A DNA stretch of 49,862 bases from an uncultured Phycisphaerales bacterium (lineage in GTDB: Bacteria; Planctomycetota; Phycisphaerae; Phycisphaerales; UBA1924), in NCBI GenBank assembly GCA_937995595.1, contig CALKJW010000042.1:1-49862 (forward strand), given 5' to 3'. The notes under the pieces were generated by a model that worked only from the letters and a program-made list of their open reading frames with translations, searched no databases and was not told the DNA's origin. A program made the position numbers and the translations under genes. Position 1 is the stretch's first letter, and the number at the start of each line of letters is the position of its first letter. Shown here piece after piece: positions 16,565-27,846 of this stretch.

Positions 16565-17617
16565 TTGCAACGCTTCATCATCATCGGCATCGTGGTGCTG
16601 GTCTTCGTGTCGTTCATGGTGACCTACACCGTGCGCTTCAACGAGGCGGCGGTGGTCTCGATGTTCGGGCGGGCCGACGAGTCCTCCGTCCGGCGCGAGG
16701 CCGGGCTGGGCTTCAAACTGCCCTTCGTCCAGCGCGTCACGACCTACGACACCCGCGCGCGGCTCGTCGAGTCCGCGCCCGAGACCCAGTCCACGCTCGA
16801 CTCCAAGCAACTGGTCGTCACGGCGTACCTGGCCTGGAGCGTCGAGGACCCGCTCAAGTTCTACAAGAAGTTCTCCGGCGCGGGCGACGCCGCGCGCGAC
16901 CACTACCGCGAGGCCGAGAGCATCCTCAAGTCCAAACTCCGCAGTTCGCTCAGCGAGATCAGCGCGTTCAGACTGACCGACCTGCTCGCCGCCGACGAGC
17001 GCGGCAGCCGCCTGCCCGAACTTGAGGCGCGCATCCTCGCCATGCTCCAGCGGCCCGGCGGGGGCGACCAGGCCGGCGCCGCGCTGGCCGACTACGGCAT
17101 CAGGGCCCGCGCCGTCGGCCTGTCGTCGATCGTCTTCCCGCAGGAGAACACCAAGAACGTCGTGGCCCGGATGAACGAGAACCGCAAGAAGGTCGCCCAG
17201 GAGATCACCAACCAGGGCACCAGCCAGGCCAACGCCATCCGCTCCCGCGCCGAGAACGACGCCAAGCGCATCCTCGCCTTCGCCGACCGCATGGCCAACG
17301 AACTCCGCAGCCGCGGGCAGACCGAGGTCGCCGGGTACATCCAGCAGATGAACACGCACCCCGAACTGGCGCTGTTCCTCAAGAACATGAAGATGCTCCG
17401 CGAGGTCTACGGGCGGCAGACCACGCTCGTGCTGCCCACGACCATCCCCGGCCTTGAACTGCTCGGCCCCGACGCCCCGGCGTCGTTCCGCCCCGGCACG
17501 GTGCCCGTGCCCGACTTCGAGCGGTTCTTCCACGACGACGCCGCGCGCAGGCCCGCCTCCGGCGCGCCCGCCGAGCGGCGCGAGCCCGTCGCCAGCGCAC
17601 AGGAGACCGGCCGATGA
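16565..17617 (+). CDS. SPFH protein, HflC-like
   Basis: Predicted 350-residue protein with a TTG start and AGGAG eight bases upstream. One N-terminal helix (FIIIGIVVLVFVSFMVTYTV) is followed by the SPFH domain: FNEAAVVSMFGRADES, GLGFKLPFVQRV and DSKQLVVTAYLAWSVEDP. The helical region contains SSIVFPQENTKNVVARMNE and SRAENDAKRILAFADR, close to HflC signatures. The C-terminal 60 residues are Pro/Ala-rich. It likely assembles with the two neighbouring HflK-like proteins into a membrane scaffold. The stop codon overlaps the next start by four bases (ATGA), which favours equal expression of the pair. Confidence 0.9.
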   Translation: MQRFIIIGIVVLVFVSFMVTYTVRFNEAAVVSMFGRADESSVRREAGLGFKLPFVQRVTTYDTRARLVESAPETQSTLDSKQLVVTAYLAWSVEDPLKFYKKFSGAGDAARDHYREAESILKSKLRSSLSEISAFRLTDLLAADERGSRLPELEARILAMLQRPGGGDQAGAALADYGIRARAVGLSSIVFPQENTKNVVARMNENRKKVAQEITNQGTSQANAIRSRAENDAKRILAFADRMANELRSRGQTEVAGYIQQMNTHPELALFLKNMKMLREVYGRQTTLVLPTTIPGLELLGPDAPASFRPGTVPVPDFERFFHDDAARRPASGAPAERREPVASAQETGR

Positions 17618-19062
17618 GCCAGAACCCCGGCTCCAACCCGCTCACCCCGCGCGGCCGGCGCCAGACCGCCTCGGTCCGCCTCAACGAGACCGGGCCCAGC
17701 GCCGCGGCCGAACTGGCCTCGATGATGGACCCGGCGACCAAGTCGCTGGCCGACGCGCTGCGCATCAGTTACCGCCTGCTCCTGGCGTCGATCGTCGTCC
17801 TCGTCGCGCTCTACTTCGGCTCGGGCGTGCAGAAGGTCGGCGAGTCGGAACGCGGCATGCGCCTGCTCTTCGGGCGCGTCGTCTCGCCCAACCTCTCGCC
17901 GGGGCCGCAGTTCAGCGCGCCCCCGCCCATCGGCGAGATCGTCAAGGTCCGCGTCGACGAGCAGTCCGTCGAGATCACCTTCTTCCCCAACCTGAGCGAC
18001 ACCGAGCAGACCTCGCTGAACAAGGACGGCCCGACCGTCCTCGCCGGCGGCGGGCCCGACTCGCTCGACCCCGGCTCCGACGGGCAGTTGATCACCGCCG
18101 ACGGCAGCATCGCCCACGCACGGTGGACGCTCACCTACCGGCGCGACGACCTCCGCCCCGACGAGAGCGAGCGCAACATCGATCCCGACCACCTCGCCGC
18201 CATCGTCAAGGCCGTGGCGCGCCGGTCGATCGTCACCGCCGCGGCGAGCATGACGCTCGACGAGATGATGCGCAACATCCCCGACTCGGGGCGCGACCCC
18301 GAGACCTTCCGCACGCTCGAGCAGCGCGCCCGCGACCTGACGCAGCGCGCGCTCGACGACATGGAGGCCGGCATCCGCGTCCAGCAGCTCGTGATGACGC
18401 AGAAGTTCCCGCCGCGGCGCGTCATGCCCGACTACTACCGCGTGCAGAGCGCCGAGTCCGACGCCGGCGCGGCGGTGCTGGAGGCCGAGCGCGTCTGGCA
18501 GCAGTCCATGCAGAAGACCGCCGGCGACGCCGCGGCCGTCATCATCGAGCAGATCGACCGCTACGAGGTCGAACTGCTCAGGGGCGACGCCGACGCGGCC
18601 GAGCGCACGCTCGCGGCGATCAACAAACTGCTGCTGGGCGAGCCGGTCGAGATCGACGGCGCGCTTCTCAACCCCCGCGTCTCGGGCGACGTGACCTCGC
18701 GACTCGACCAGGCCCGCCAGGAGCGCACGACGATGGTCGCCGCGGCACGGTCCGACGCGGAACTGTTCGCGGCCAAACTCAAGGCCTTCGAGTCCAACCC
18801 GCTGGTGCTGGTCAACTCCGACTGGGCCGACGCCTACTCGACCTTCCTGGCCCGGCCGGGGGTGCAGGTGCTGCTGCTGCCGCCGCAGTCGGCCGGCCGG
18901 TGGGTGCTGAACATCAACCGCGACCCGTTCCTGGCGCGCGAGCAGGAGATGGCCCGCAACACCGAGGAGTTCCAGCGCGCCCAGCAGCAGCGCGTGAAGG
19001 AGCGCGAACGCGCCCAGTTCGAGCAGCGGCTGGGCTCGAGCGGGACCAAGTTCACCCAGTGA
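17614..19062 (+). CDS. SPFH protein, HflK-like, second copy
   Basis: Predicted 482-residue protein. A 50-residue cytosolic lead is followed by one helix (LLLASIVVLVALYFGSGV) and an SPFH domain: VGESERGMRLLFGRVV, LSPGPQFSAPPPIGEIVKV, then ARWTLTYRRDDLRPDE. A Gly/Asp-rich insertion (about 125-165) splits the first part of the domain compared with HflK. The helical part (280-420) has long charged coiled-coil stretches. The N-terminal proline-rich part resembles that of HflK. It overlaps the HflC-like gene by ATGA and precedes the ABC ATPase by 22 bases. A third SPFH member in one operon is uncommon. Confidence 0.85.
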   Translation: MSQNPGSNPLTPRGRRQTASVRLNETGPSAAAELASMMDPATKSLADALRISYRLLLASIVVLVALYFGSGVQKVGESERGMRLLFGRVVSPNLSPGPQFSAPPPIGEIVKVRVDEQSVEITFFPNLSDTEQTSLNKDGPTVLAGGGPDSLDPGSDGQLITADGSIAHARWTLTYRRDDLRPDESERNIDPDHLAAIVKAVARRSIVTAAASMTLDEMMRNIPDSGRDPETFRTLEQRARDLTQRALDDMEAGIRVQQLVMTQKFPPRRVMPDYYRVQSAESDAGAAVLEAERVWQQSMQKTAGDAAAVIIEQIDRYEVELLRGDADAAERTLAAINKLLLGEPVEIDGALLNPRVSGDVTSRLDQARQERTTMVAAARSDAELFAAKLKAFESNPLVLVNSDWADAYSTFLARPGVQVLLLPPQSAGRWVLNINRDPFLAREQEMARNTEEFQRAQQQRVKERERAQFEQRLGSSGTKFTQ

Positions 19063-19084
19063 CCAGCGCCCGACCGGAGAACGC

Positions 19085-20337
<1,253 letters not shown>

Positions 20338-20341
<4 letters not shown>

Positions 20342-22287
20342 ACCTCGGCGAACTGTGGCGACGCCTCGACCGCGTGCAGCGGTCGTTTGCCTTCAAGGTG
20401 GCGGTCACGGCGGTCGTCGTGCTGCTCGGCATCGGCGGGCTCGCGGCCTACATCGTGCACCAGCAGGCCAACGCCGACCCCGGCGTGCGGTCCAACTTCG
20501 AGGAGATGTTCCCGCGCCCGCCCGACGACGCCGACCCGCAGATCAAGGAGCAGTGGGAGCGCGTCCGTTTCTCGGCCGACGCCATGGCCAAGGCGACCAA
20601 CGCCGTGCTTCGAGGGCAGGGCGACCCGACCGCCGTGGCCGTCGGCGTGACGCTGGCGGTCGCCGTGACCGTCGCGGTCGTGTGGATCGGTCTGGGGCTG
20701 TGGTCTCTGGGTCTGCTCCTCGTGCTCTCGCTGGTCGCCGGGCCGCTGATCGTCTTCGGGTCCGGGGGCTGGCAGGACCTTGGCCGGTTTGTCGCCGCGG
20801 CGGGCGCGCTGACGTTCTCGTTCCTGGTGCTCATGGAGTTGCTCAAGGCGGCGTTCAGCGGGCCGTTCAAGCCGCTGGCGATCGCGCGCAACGTCGTGCT
20901 CGAAGCGGTGCGGATGAAGGTCAGCGTGGTCTTCATCGTGCTGCTGGTGATCGTGCTGGCCGCGCTGCCCGAGCAACTCGACCCCGAGCGGCCGCTGCGC
21001 TACCGCGTGCAGTCGTTCCTGCAGTACGGCGTGGGCGCGACGTTCTGGATCACCGCGATCCTCACGCTCTTCCTCGCCGTCGGCTCGGTCGCCTTCGAGC
21101 AGCGCGACAAGGTCATCTGGCAGACCATGACCAAGCCCGTCGCCGCGTGGCAGTACCTGCTGGGCAAGTGGCTGGGCGTCGTGGGCGTCGCGGCGGTCCT
21201 GCTGGGCGTGAGCGCGTCGGGCGTCTTCCTGTTCGTCGGCTACCTGCGCGAGCAGCCGGCCATCGGCGAGGTGCGGGCCTTCGTGCCCCGCGGCAACGAA
21301 CTGGTCACCGACGACCGCTGGATCCTCGAAACGCAGGTGCTGACGGCGCGCAGGTCAGTCATGCCGACGCTGCCCAGACTCGACCCCTCCGCGCTGAGCA
21401 ACGAGGTCGACCAGCGCGCCGAGCGCGCCCGCAAGGCCGACCCGTCCTTCCGCGACGGACCCGAGGAGCGGCAGAAGATCCTCAACGAACTGCTCAACGA
21501 GGTGCAGCAGTCGTATCTCTCGATCGGGCCCGGCGAGCGCGAGGTGTTCCGCTTCCCCGGGCTCAGGGAGGTCCGCGAGCGCGGCCTGCCCGTCACGCTG
21601 CGCTACCGCGTCAACGCCGGCGCCAACGACCCGCGCGCCACCTACCGCGTCACCTTCTTCCTGCCCAACGCCGAGCCGGTGATCCAGGAGATCCCCCTCG
21701 GGCAGACGCTCACCATCCGCGTCAGCCCCGCCTCGATCAACGCCGAGGGCGTGCTGGAGGTGCTGGTCGTCAACGGCGACGCCGCGCGAAGGACCGTCAA
21801 CGAGGAGACCATCACCTTCCCGCCCGACGGGCTGGAGGTCTACTACCCGGTGTCGAGTTACCGGATGAACTACCTGCGCGTCGTGGGCGTGCTGTGGCTC
21901 AAACTCGCGTTCCTGGCGATGGTCGGCATCTGCGCCGCGACGCACCTGTCGTTCTCGGTGTCGTGCCTGGTCGCCTTCGGCGTGTTCCTCATGGCCGAAT
22001 CGGCCTCGTTCCTCGTCGAGTCGCTGGAGTACTACGAGTCGCGCGGCAACAAGGACGAGATCCTCTGGGGGCGCGTGCTCATCCGGACCATCGCCGTGCC
22101 CGTCGCCTACGGGTTCAAGTTCTACGCCGAACTGCGCCCCTCCTCGCACCTGGTCGAGGGCAAACTGCTGGACTGGGGCACGGTCTCCCGCGGCGTGGGC
22201 GTGCTGTTCGTGCTGACCGCGTCGCTGTTCGCCGTCGCCGTGTCGATCTTCCGAAAGCGCGAACTGGCGACCTACTCGGGCCAGTAG
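20338..22287 (+). CDS. ABC-2 type permease with long periplasmic insertion
   Basis: Predicted 649-residue membrane protein starting at the overlapping GTG. An N-terminal helix (VAVTAVVVLLGIGGLAAYIV) and a soluble stretch come first, two helices at about 100-175, then the ABC-2 core with VVFIVLLVIVLAALPEQL and the cytoplasmic loop FEQRDKVIWQTMTKPVA, LLGKWLGVVGVAA. Residues about 300-510 form a large soluble insertion with beta-rich sequence and no helix, then four helices to the end. The insertion probably lies outside the membrane. Longer than typical ABC-2 permeases. It follows the ATPase directly and precedes a gene of unknown function by 22 bases. Confidence 0.85.
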
Positions 22288-22309
22288 TCATCAGGAGGCG
22301 GTTCTTCCC

Positions 22310-24283
22310 ATGCGACGCGACAGGGCCATCCAGTTGACCGCGGCGTGCCTGATGGTCGTCTTCCTGGCGGCCCAGGGCGTGCTGTCGGCGCAACTCGCCG
22401 CGTCGGTCGGGCGCAACCGGCTGGTCTTCGCCGACCGCGCCGAGGCGGGCGACCCGCCCGAGGTCGCGCTGGGCATCGCGATGGGCGCGTTCCGCGGCGT
22501 GTTCGTGAACTTCCTGTGGATCCGCGCCAACACGCTCAAGGAGCAGGGCAAGTACCACGAATCGGTCGACCTGGCGCGGACGATCACGCGCCTGCAGCCG
22601 CGCTTCCCGCGCGTGTGGGTCTTCCACGCATGGAACCTGGCGTACAACATCTCCGTCGCCACCCAGACGGCCCAGGAGCGGTGGCAGTGGGTGCAGGCGG
22701 GCATCACGCTGCTCCGCCGCGACGGCATCCCCAACAACCCCGGCTCGATCCTGCTCTACAAGGAACTGGCGTGGATCTACCTGCACAAGGTGCAGGGCTA
22801 CATGGACGACGCGCACCGCTACTACAAGCGCATGCACGCGCGCGAGTGGACGATCGTCATGGGCACGCCGCCGAGGATCCCATTCGGCGAGCGCACCGAG
22901 CCCGACGCGCTCAGGAACCTCTACATCGAGCGCTGGCTCCGGCCCATCGCCGAGGCGCCCGACACGCTCGACGAGGTCTACGCCCAGCAGCCGCAGGCGC
23001 GCGAACTGGTCGCGCGCCTGCGCGACGAGGCCGGCCTCACGCCGGGGAAGAAACTGCTCGAATACGTCGAGGAGGTGCGGTCCTACGTCAACCTCTCGGG
23101 CACGGGCGTGCCGCTGCCGCCGGGCTTCGCCGACGACGCGCTGGTGCGCATCCTGTCGGACCAGCGCTTCGCGCAGGCGGGCCCCACGCTGATCCGTCAC
23201 CTCCGCAAGCGCGTGCTGATCGACGACTACAACATGGACCCGCGGACGATGATCCGCTACACGGCCAAGTACGGCCCGCTGGACTGGCGCCACCCCGCCG
23301 CGCACGCGGTCTACTGGTCCGCGCGCGGCTCGGAGGAAGCGCTGCTGCGCATAACCGAGGCCAACCGCAAGGACTTCGACCTGCTCAACACCGACCGCGT
23401 CACCATCCAGGCCATCCAGGAACTGTTCCGCTCGGGCTGGGTGCAGTACGACATCATCAACCCGATGTTCTACCGCACGCTCCCGCACGCCGACTTCATC
23501 CCCATCTACCCGAAACTGCTCGACGAACTGGCCGCGCGGTCCGAGTTCGACACCCCCACGCGCGTGTACAGCTTCTACGCCGCGGGAAACGAGAACCACA
23601 TCAAGGACTCGATCCGCTTCCTCTACCGGCGCGGCGACCTGAAGGCGGCCGAGGACTACTACCGCTACCTCCGCACCTGGCCGGGGCTGAACACGCACAA
23701 CCCCGAACTGGTCGCCAAGATCACGGTGCCCCTGCGAGAGTTCGTCGTCAACGAGATCGTCGAGGACGCGCGCGAGACCAACCCAACCGTCGCGATGCAG
23801 GAGATCGCCGGCGCGATGATGTCCGCCTTCGTCGCCGGCCTGCTCGGCGGCGACGAGCAGCAGTTCCGCAGCAACATGGAGTACGCGCGCCTCTTCCACG
23901 ACCGCTACCAGCAGGAGCAGGGCAGCGTCCGCACCGCCGTGACCGGGCGCGAGGGACGCATGGCCTTCCCGCCCTTTGACCAGATGGCCGCCACCTTCCT
24001 GGCCGGGCTCATCGAGGAGGCGGGCATCCCGCAGGGGCCGCTCATGTACCGTCGCGCCCCGGCCGACCTGCAGGGCCGCGCCTACGTGCTGCTCGAGCGC
24101 ACCAACCTGCGCGCGATGATCGACCAGATGGCCGCTCAGGGCCAGCCCGCCTTCGACGTCTGGTTCCCACCGCCCAACAACGGCGACGAGCGCACGCTGC
24201 AGATGTACCGCTCGCTCATGCTCGGCGAGGCCGGGCGCGTCGCGCCCACCGACCGCGACGCCGGGCGAATCGAGCAGCGCTGA
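22310..24283 (+). CDS. membrane-anchored helical protein of unknown function
   Basis: Predicted 657-residue protein; AGGAGG lies 11 bases upstream. One N-terminal helix (LTAACLMVVFLAAQGVLSA) anchors it; the rest is soluble and mainly helical, with TPR-like pairs such as LKEQGKYHESVDLARTITR and later WIYLHKVQGYMDDAHRYYKR and RRGDLKAAEDYYRYL. Trp, Tyr and Arg are frequent. It has no catalytic motif I know. As last gene of the SPFH/ABC operon it is most likely an external partner of the exporter, for example a scaffold or substrate-handling factor. That is inference from position. Ends 15 bases from the convergent CNNM gene. Confidence 0.75.
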   Translation: MRRDRAIQLTAACLMVVFLAAQGVLSAQLAASVGRNRLVFADRAEAGDPPEVALGIAMGAFRGVFVNFLWIRANTLKEQGKYHESVDLARTITRLQPRFPRVWVFHAWNLAYNISVATQTAQERWQWVQAGITLLRRDGIPNNPGSILLYKELAWIYLHKVQGYMDDAHRYYKRMHAREWTIVMGTPPRIPFGERTEPDALRNLYIERWLRPIAEAPDTLDEVYAQQPQARELVARLRDEAGLTPGKKLLEYVEEVRSYVNLSGTGVPLPPGFADDALVRILSDQRFAQAGPTLIRHLRKRVLIDDYNMDPRTMIRYTAKYGPLDWRHPAAHAVYWSARGSEEALLRITEANRKDFDLLNTDRVTIQAIQELFRSGWVQYDIINPMFYRTLPHADFIPIYPKLLDELAARSEFDTPTRVYSFYAAGNENHIKDSIRFLYRRGDLKAAEDYYRYLRTWPGLNTHNPELVAKITVPLREFVVNEIVEDARETNPTVAMQEIAGAMMSAFVAGLLGGDEQQFRSNMEYARLFHDRYQQEQGSVRTAVTGREGRMAFPPFDQMAATFLAGLIEEAGIPQGPLMYRRAPADLQGRAYVLLERTNLRAMIDQMAAQGQPAFDVWFPPPNNGDERTLQMYRSLMLGEAGRVAPTDRDAGRIEQR

Positions 24284-24296
24284 GCCCGGCCCGGGC
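24284..24296. terminator. short GC hairpin between convergent genes
   Basis: GCCCG, loop GCC, CGGGC fills the gap between the convergent stops at 24283 and 24299. It could serve both strands. The stem is only five bases and has no T-tract. Confidence 0.35.
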
Positions 24297-24298
24297 CG

Positions 24299-25654
24299 CT
24301 ACTTCGCCGCGTCGGCGCCCAGCCCGCCCGGCCGCGGCGCTTCCTCCGCCGGCGCGGCATCGCGGACCGTCAGCAGCACCTTGTCGATGCGGTGCCGGTC
24401 CATGTCCACCACCTCGAACCGGAACCGGTCGAACGCGAACGTGTCGCCCGTCGCGGGGATCCGCCCCAGGTAGGCCAGCACGAACCCGCCGAGGGTCTCG
24501 AACGCCGCCTCGTCCTCCTTGGGCAGCGCGGCGCTGGAGTGCTCGCCGAACATCAGCCGCCGCAGTTCGCCCACCGGCAGCATCCCGTCCAGCAGCATCG
24601 AGCCGTCCTCGCGCCGCACGACCATCGGCTCGGGCTCGGCCTCGCCCGCCGCGGCGGTGTCGCCCACGATCGCCTCGACCACGTCGTTGAGCGTGACCAG
24701 CCCCTCGAGCACGCCGTACTCGTCGAGCACGAAGGCCACGCGCTCGTTGCGCTGGCGGAACAGGTCCAGCAGTTTGAGCGCGGGCAGCGACTCGGGCACG
24801 AACACGGGCTTGCGCGCCAGTTCCGTGAGTTTCACGTCGTCGCTGATCAGCCCGCTCTTGACCAGGTCCTTCACGTGCACGACGCCGATCAGGTCGTCCA
24901 GCCCCGTGCGGCACACGGGGAAGTGCGAGTGGCTCGTCGTCGCCACCTCGACGCGGATGCGGTGCACGCTCGCGTCGGCCGGCAGCCAGTCGATGTCGGT
25001 CCGCGGCACCATGATCGACTTGACGGTCCGGTCCGACAGCGCGAAGACCCGCTCGACGATCTGCCGCTCCGACTCGTGGAACAGCCCGCCCCGCGCACCG
25101 GCCCGCATCAGCGAGCGCACCTCGTCCTCCGCGCCCTCGTGCTCGGCCCGCGGGCGCACGCGCAGCGCGGCCAGCACCAGGTCCGTCAGGTGCGAGAGCA
25201 GCCACACCGCCGGCGCGGCCACCGTCGCCACCAGCGTCATCGGCGGGCTCAGGATCGACGCGACCCGCTCCGGGGCCGACTGCGCCACGCGCTTGGGCAC
25301 CAGTTCGCCGAAGATGATCGTGAAGAACGTCACCGCCACCACCGTGACGCCCAGCGACGCGTGCCGGGCGGTCGCCTCCGGCACGCCCTGCGCGGCGATC
25401 AGCGGCGTGATCGTGCCCGCCGCGGCGGACTCGCCCAGCGCGCCGATCAGCACCGTGATCAGCGTGTTGCCGATCTGCACCGTGGAGAACAGGCGCGTCG
25501 GCGTGTCGAGCAGGCCCAGCGCGGCCCGCGCCCCCGCCGCGCCGCGCTCCCGCGCCGATTCCAGCCGCGACCGGCGCGCCGACACCAGCGACATCTCCGC
25601 CGCGGTGAACAGCGAACTGCAGACGATCAGCAGGACCAGCGTGGCGACAACCAT
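24299..25654 (-). CDS. CNNM/CorC (hemolysin C-like) family membrane protein
   Basis: Predicted 451-residue protein. Domains in order: CNNM/DUF21 transmembrane domain at about 1-185 (TLVLLIVCSSLFTAAEMSLVS; FSTVQIGNTLITVLIG; TIIFGELVPKRVA), a CBS pair at about 205-340 (VKSIMVPRTDIDWLP; AFVLDEYGVLEGLVTLNDV), and a CorC_HlyC domain at about 355-440 (MLLDGMLPVGELRRL; ETLGGFVLAYLGRIP; FEVVDMDRHRIDKVLL). The family moves or senses Mg2+ or Co2+ and binds adenosine nucleotides through CBS. The name hemolysin is historical. It stands alone, convergent with the SPFH/ABC operon. Confidence 0.93.
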   Translation of the reverse strand: MVVATLVLLIVCSSLFTAAEMSLVSARRSRLESARERGAAGARAALGLLDTPTRLFSTVQIGNTLITVLIGALGESAAAGTITPLIAAQGVPEATARHASLGVTVVAVTFFTIIFGELVPKRVAQSAPERVASILSPPMTLVATVAAPAVWLLSHLTDLVLAALRVRPRAEHEGAEDEVRSLMRAGARGGLFHESERQIVERVFALSDRTVKSIMVPRTDIDWLPADASVHRIRVEVATTSHSHFPVCRTGLDDLIGVVHVKDLVKSGLISDDVKLTELARKPVFVPESLPALKLLDLFRQRNERVAFVLDEYGVLEGLVTLNDVVEAIVGDTAAAGEAEPEPMVVRREDGSMLLDGMLPVGELRRLMFGEHSSAALPKEDEAAFETLGGFVLAYLGRIPATGDTFAFDRFRFEVVDMDRHRIDKVLLTVRDAAPAEEAPRPGGLGADAAK

Positions 25655-25734
25655 GACGCCGACACGATATCACAACCGCGCGCCCGGACGCTCCGCGCCG
25701 GCCGCGCAGGCCCGCGCGCCCGGGGGAAGGGGGG

Positions 25735-27693
25735 TCAGACCGACACGTCGAACGTGCCCAGCGTCAGCGGGTTGCCCCCGTTGACGGCGTTGCCCGCCGT
25801 GTCCGTCACCGCCCCGGCCAGCAGCACCACGGTGTAGGTGCCGTTGTCGGCCGGGTCCCACGTGCCGTCGGGGGGCGCGAAGCGGTAGGTCGCGCTGATC
25901 GGCGTGCCGTCGTTGGCGCGCGACACGCTCACCAGTTCGACGAGCACCGAGAAGAGGTTGTCCGGCGCGTCGATGCGGATGTCCCCGTCGCCGATGCTCG
26001 ACCGCAGCACCGCCCGGTTGTCGGTGAAGCGCACGGTGATCAGCGACGGCGTCACGCCGGTGTTGACGCTCACGATCACCGCCTCGGGCGTCACCAGGTC
26101 GCGCACCCGGAAGCGCGCGTCGTTCGCGGGGTTGATCGTGCCGCCGTTCACGCTCACCGTGCCGGTGAACCGGCCCGCGACGATCCGCGCCGCGGGCGCC
26201 ATCGTCGAGCCGATGGTCACGTTCCCGATCCGGCTCTTGGCGGGTTGCTTGATGCGGTCGTCCCCGTCGTTCAGGACGCCGTTCACCGGGTCCAGGCCCG
26301 CGCCGACGATCACGCCCTTGACCTTCCGAGCCACCGTCAGCGAGTCGATCCGCCCGAACGCGAAGCGGTCGGCGTCGTCGCCCGTCCCGCCCAGTTTCGC
26401 GTCCTCGCCGAGGTTCGCCCCCGCCAGGATCTTCGCCCCCAGCAGGTCGAGCCCCACGTTGATGCTCAGGAAGTTCTTCGCGGCGATCGTGCCGCGCAGC
26501 GTGCGCGTGCTCGCCAGCGAGTCCAGCGTCGCCGTGAACGACGCGCTCCACCGCGCGGCGGAGGTCTTGGTCTGGATGCTCCCGCCGCGGCCGATGACGC
26601 CCCACGTCCCGCCGGTGATCGACTCCCCGATCGTCGCGCTGCCGAGCGTCGGCCCGCCCGTGCGGCCCGAGAGCCGGATGCTGGCGCCGAAGTTGCCCGC
26701 CGAGGTCAGCGTCCCGATCCACTGCGCCGAGATCAGGTCGGTCGGCGAGGCGTTGGTGTCGGTCCAGCTCGCGACGGTGAGCGACTGGATCGCGCCCGGC
26801 GTCGTGACGCTCGCGTTCGTCACCGCGCCCAGGGTGATGGCCGTGTTCACGCCCGCCTGACCGATGGTGATGGAAACCTCCGCCGCGGTGCCGCCCACCG
26901 CGCCCAGCGTGAGCGAGCCGAGCGTTCCCGAGACCGTCAGCGAGCCGAGCAGCCGCGTGTTCACCGCCGCGATCGACTGCATCGAGCCCGAGATCGTCAC
27001 CTGCGCGATGTCGGCCACGCCGTCGCCGCCGCTGGTGGCGATGCCGAGGCGCGAGTTGGCGCCCGAGCCGGTGATGTTCACGACGAACCGCCCCCCCGAG
27101 TCGCGCGTCACCGTGCCCACGCCGCCGTCGAGCAGTTGGAACTGCACCGCGGTTCCCTCGGGGTCGGTCAGTTGCAGGACCGCGTTGCCGCGCCCGGGGA
27201 TGTTGCCGAACTTGATCTCCAGCGGGAAGAAGTTGTCGCTGGCCACGACGTTGTTCGACTGGTTGTTGTCGGCGACCGACGCGCTGGGCACGATCCGCGC
27301 CAGCAGGAAGTAGTTGCCCGGCGTCGCGTTCGACGGCACCGTGAAGTTGTCCGAGAAGAACAGTTCCTCCCCGTTGCCGAACACGCCGGGGATCTGCTGG
27401 TTGGGGTACGACCCGCACAGCAGGTCGTCGCTCGAGAACGTCACGTCGGTCGAGAGGTAGAAACTGATGCTGATCTGCCCCGTGGCGTTCATCGGGCCGT
27501 TGTTCGTCAGGATGATCCCCGCGACAAACCGGTCGCCCGGCACCAGCGTCGAGGGCACCTCGAAGTTGTTGAACTCCACGCCGATGTCGGCGGTCAGCAG
27601 GTCGCGCCGCTCCAGCGACTCGACCCCGAACGGCTCCGACCCCTTCGCGCACGCCGTCCGGCGCGCAGCCCGACGCCCAAAGCGACTCTTCAT
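25735..27693 (-). CDS. large exported protein with CARDB-like N-terminal domain
   Basis: Predicted 652-residue surface or secreted protein. The start at 27693 has GGAGCAGGAG upstream. After a basic lead comes the planctomycete motif VESLERRDLLTADIG at about 24-38. Residues about 35-165 resemble a CARDB Ig-like domain (VPGDRFVAGIILTNNGPM; SFYLSTDVTFSSDDLL; NNQSNNVV). The middle is a long run of short beta repeats with Thr, Ser, Gly and Ile steps (LGSLTVSGTLGSLTLGAVG), like a beta-helix. The end (ATYRFAPPDGTWDP; GTYTVVLLAGAVTDTAGNAV) is an Ig-like module. Probably a cell-surface or matrix protein; no enzyme motif. Confidence 0.85.
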   Translation of the reverse strand: MKSRFGRRAARRTACAKGSEPFGVESLERRDLLTADIGVEFNNFEVPSTLVPGDRFVAGIILTNNGPMNATGQISISFYLSTDVTFSSDDLLCGSYPNQQIPGVFGNGEELFFSDNFTVPSNATPGNYFLLARIVPSASVADNNQSNNVVASDNFFPLEIKFGNIPGRGNAVLQLTDPEGTAVQFQLLDGGVGTVTRDSGGRFVVNITGSGANSRLGIATSGGDGVADIAQVTISGSMQSIAAVNTRLLGSLTVSGTLGSLTLGAVGGTAAEVSITIGQAGVNTAITLGAVTNASVTTPGAIQSLTVASWTDTNASPTDLISAQWIGTLTSAGNFGASIRLSGRTGGPTLGSATIGESITGGTWGVIGRGGSIQTKTSAARWSASFTATLDSLASTRTLRGTIAAKNFLSINVGLDLLGAKILAGANLGEDAKLGGTGDDADRFAFGRIDSLTVARKVKGVIVGAGLDPVNGVLNDGDDRIKQPAKSRIGNVTIGSTMAPAARIVAGRFTGTVSVNGGTINPANDARFRVRDLVTPEAVIVSVNTGVTPSLITVRFTDNRAVLRSSIGDGDIRIDAPDNLFSVLVELVSVSRANDGTPISATYRFAPPDGTWDPADNGTYTVVLLAGAVTDTAGNAVNGGNPLTLGTFDVSV

Positions 27694-27846
27694 GGCTCCT
27701 GCTCCGTGATCGACCCGCCCGCTCCCCGCGGCTGGCGCCCAGCCGGCGCGCCCCTGCGCGGCTCGTTCGCCGGCGCAGGCCGGCGTTCGCCGCGTGCTTG
27801 TACGGGCGAGCATAGGCCGCGGTTTCCCGCCGCGTCGTGGCGCCGT

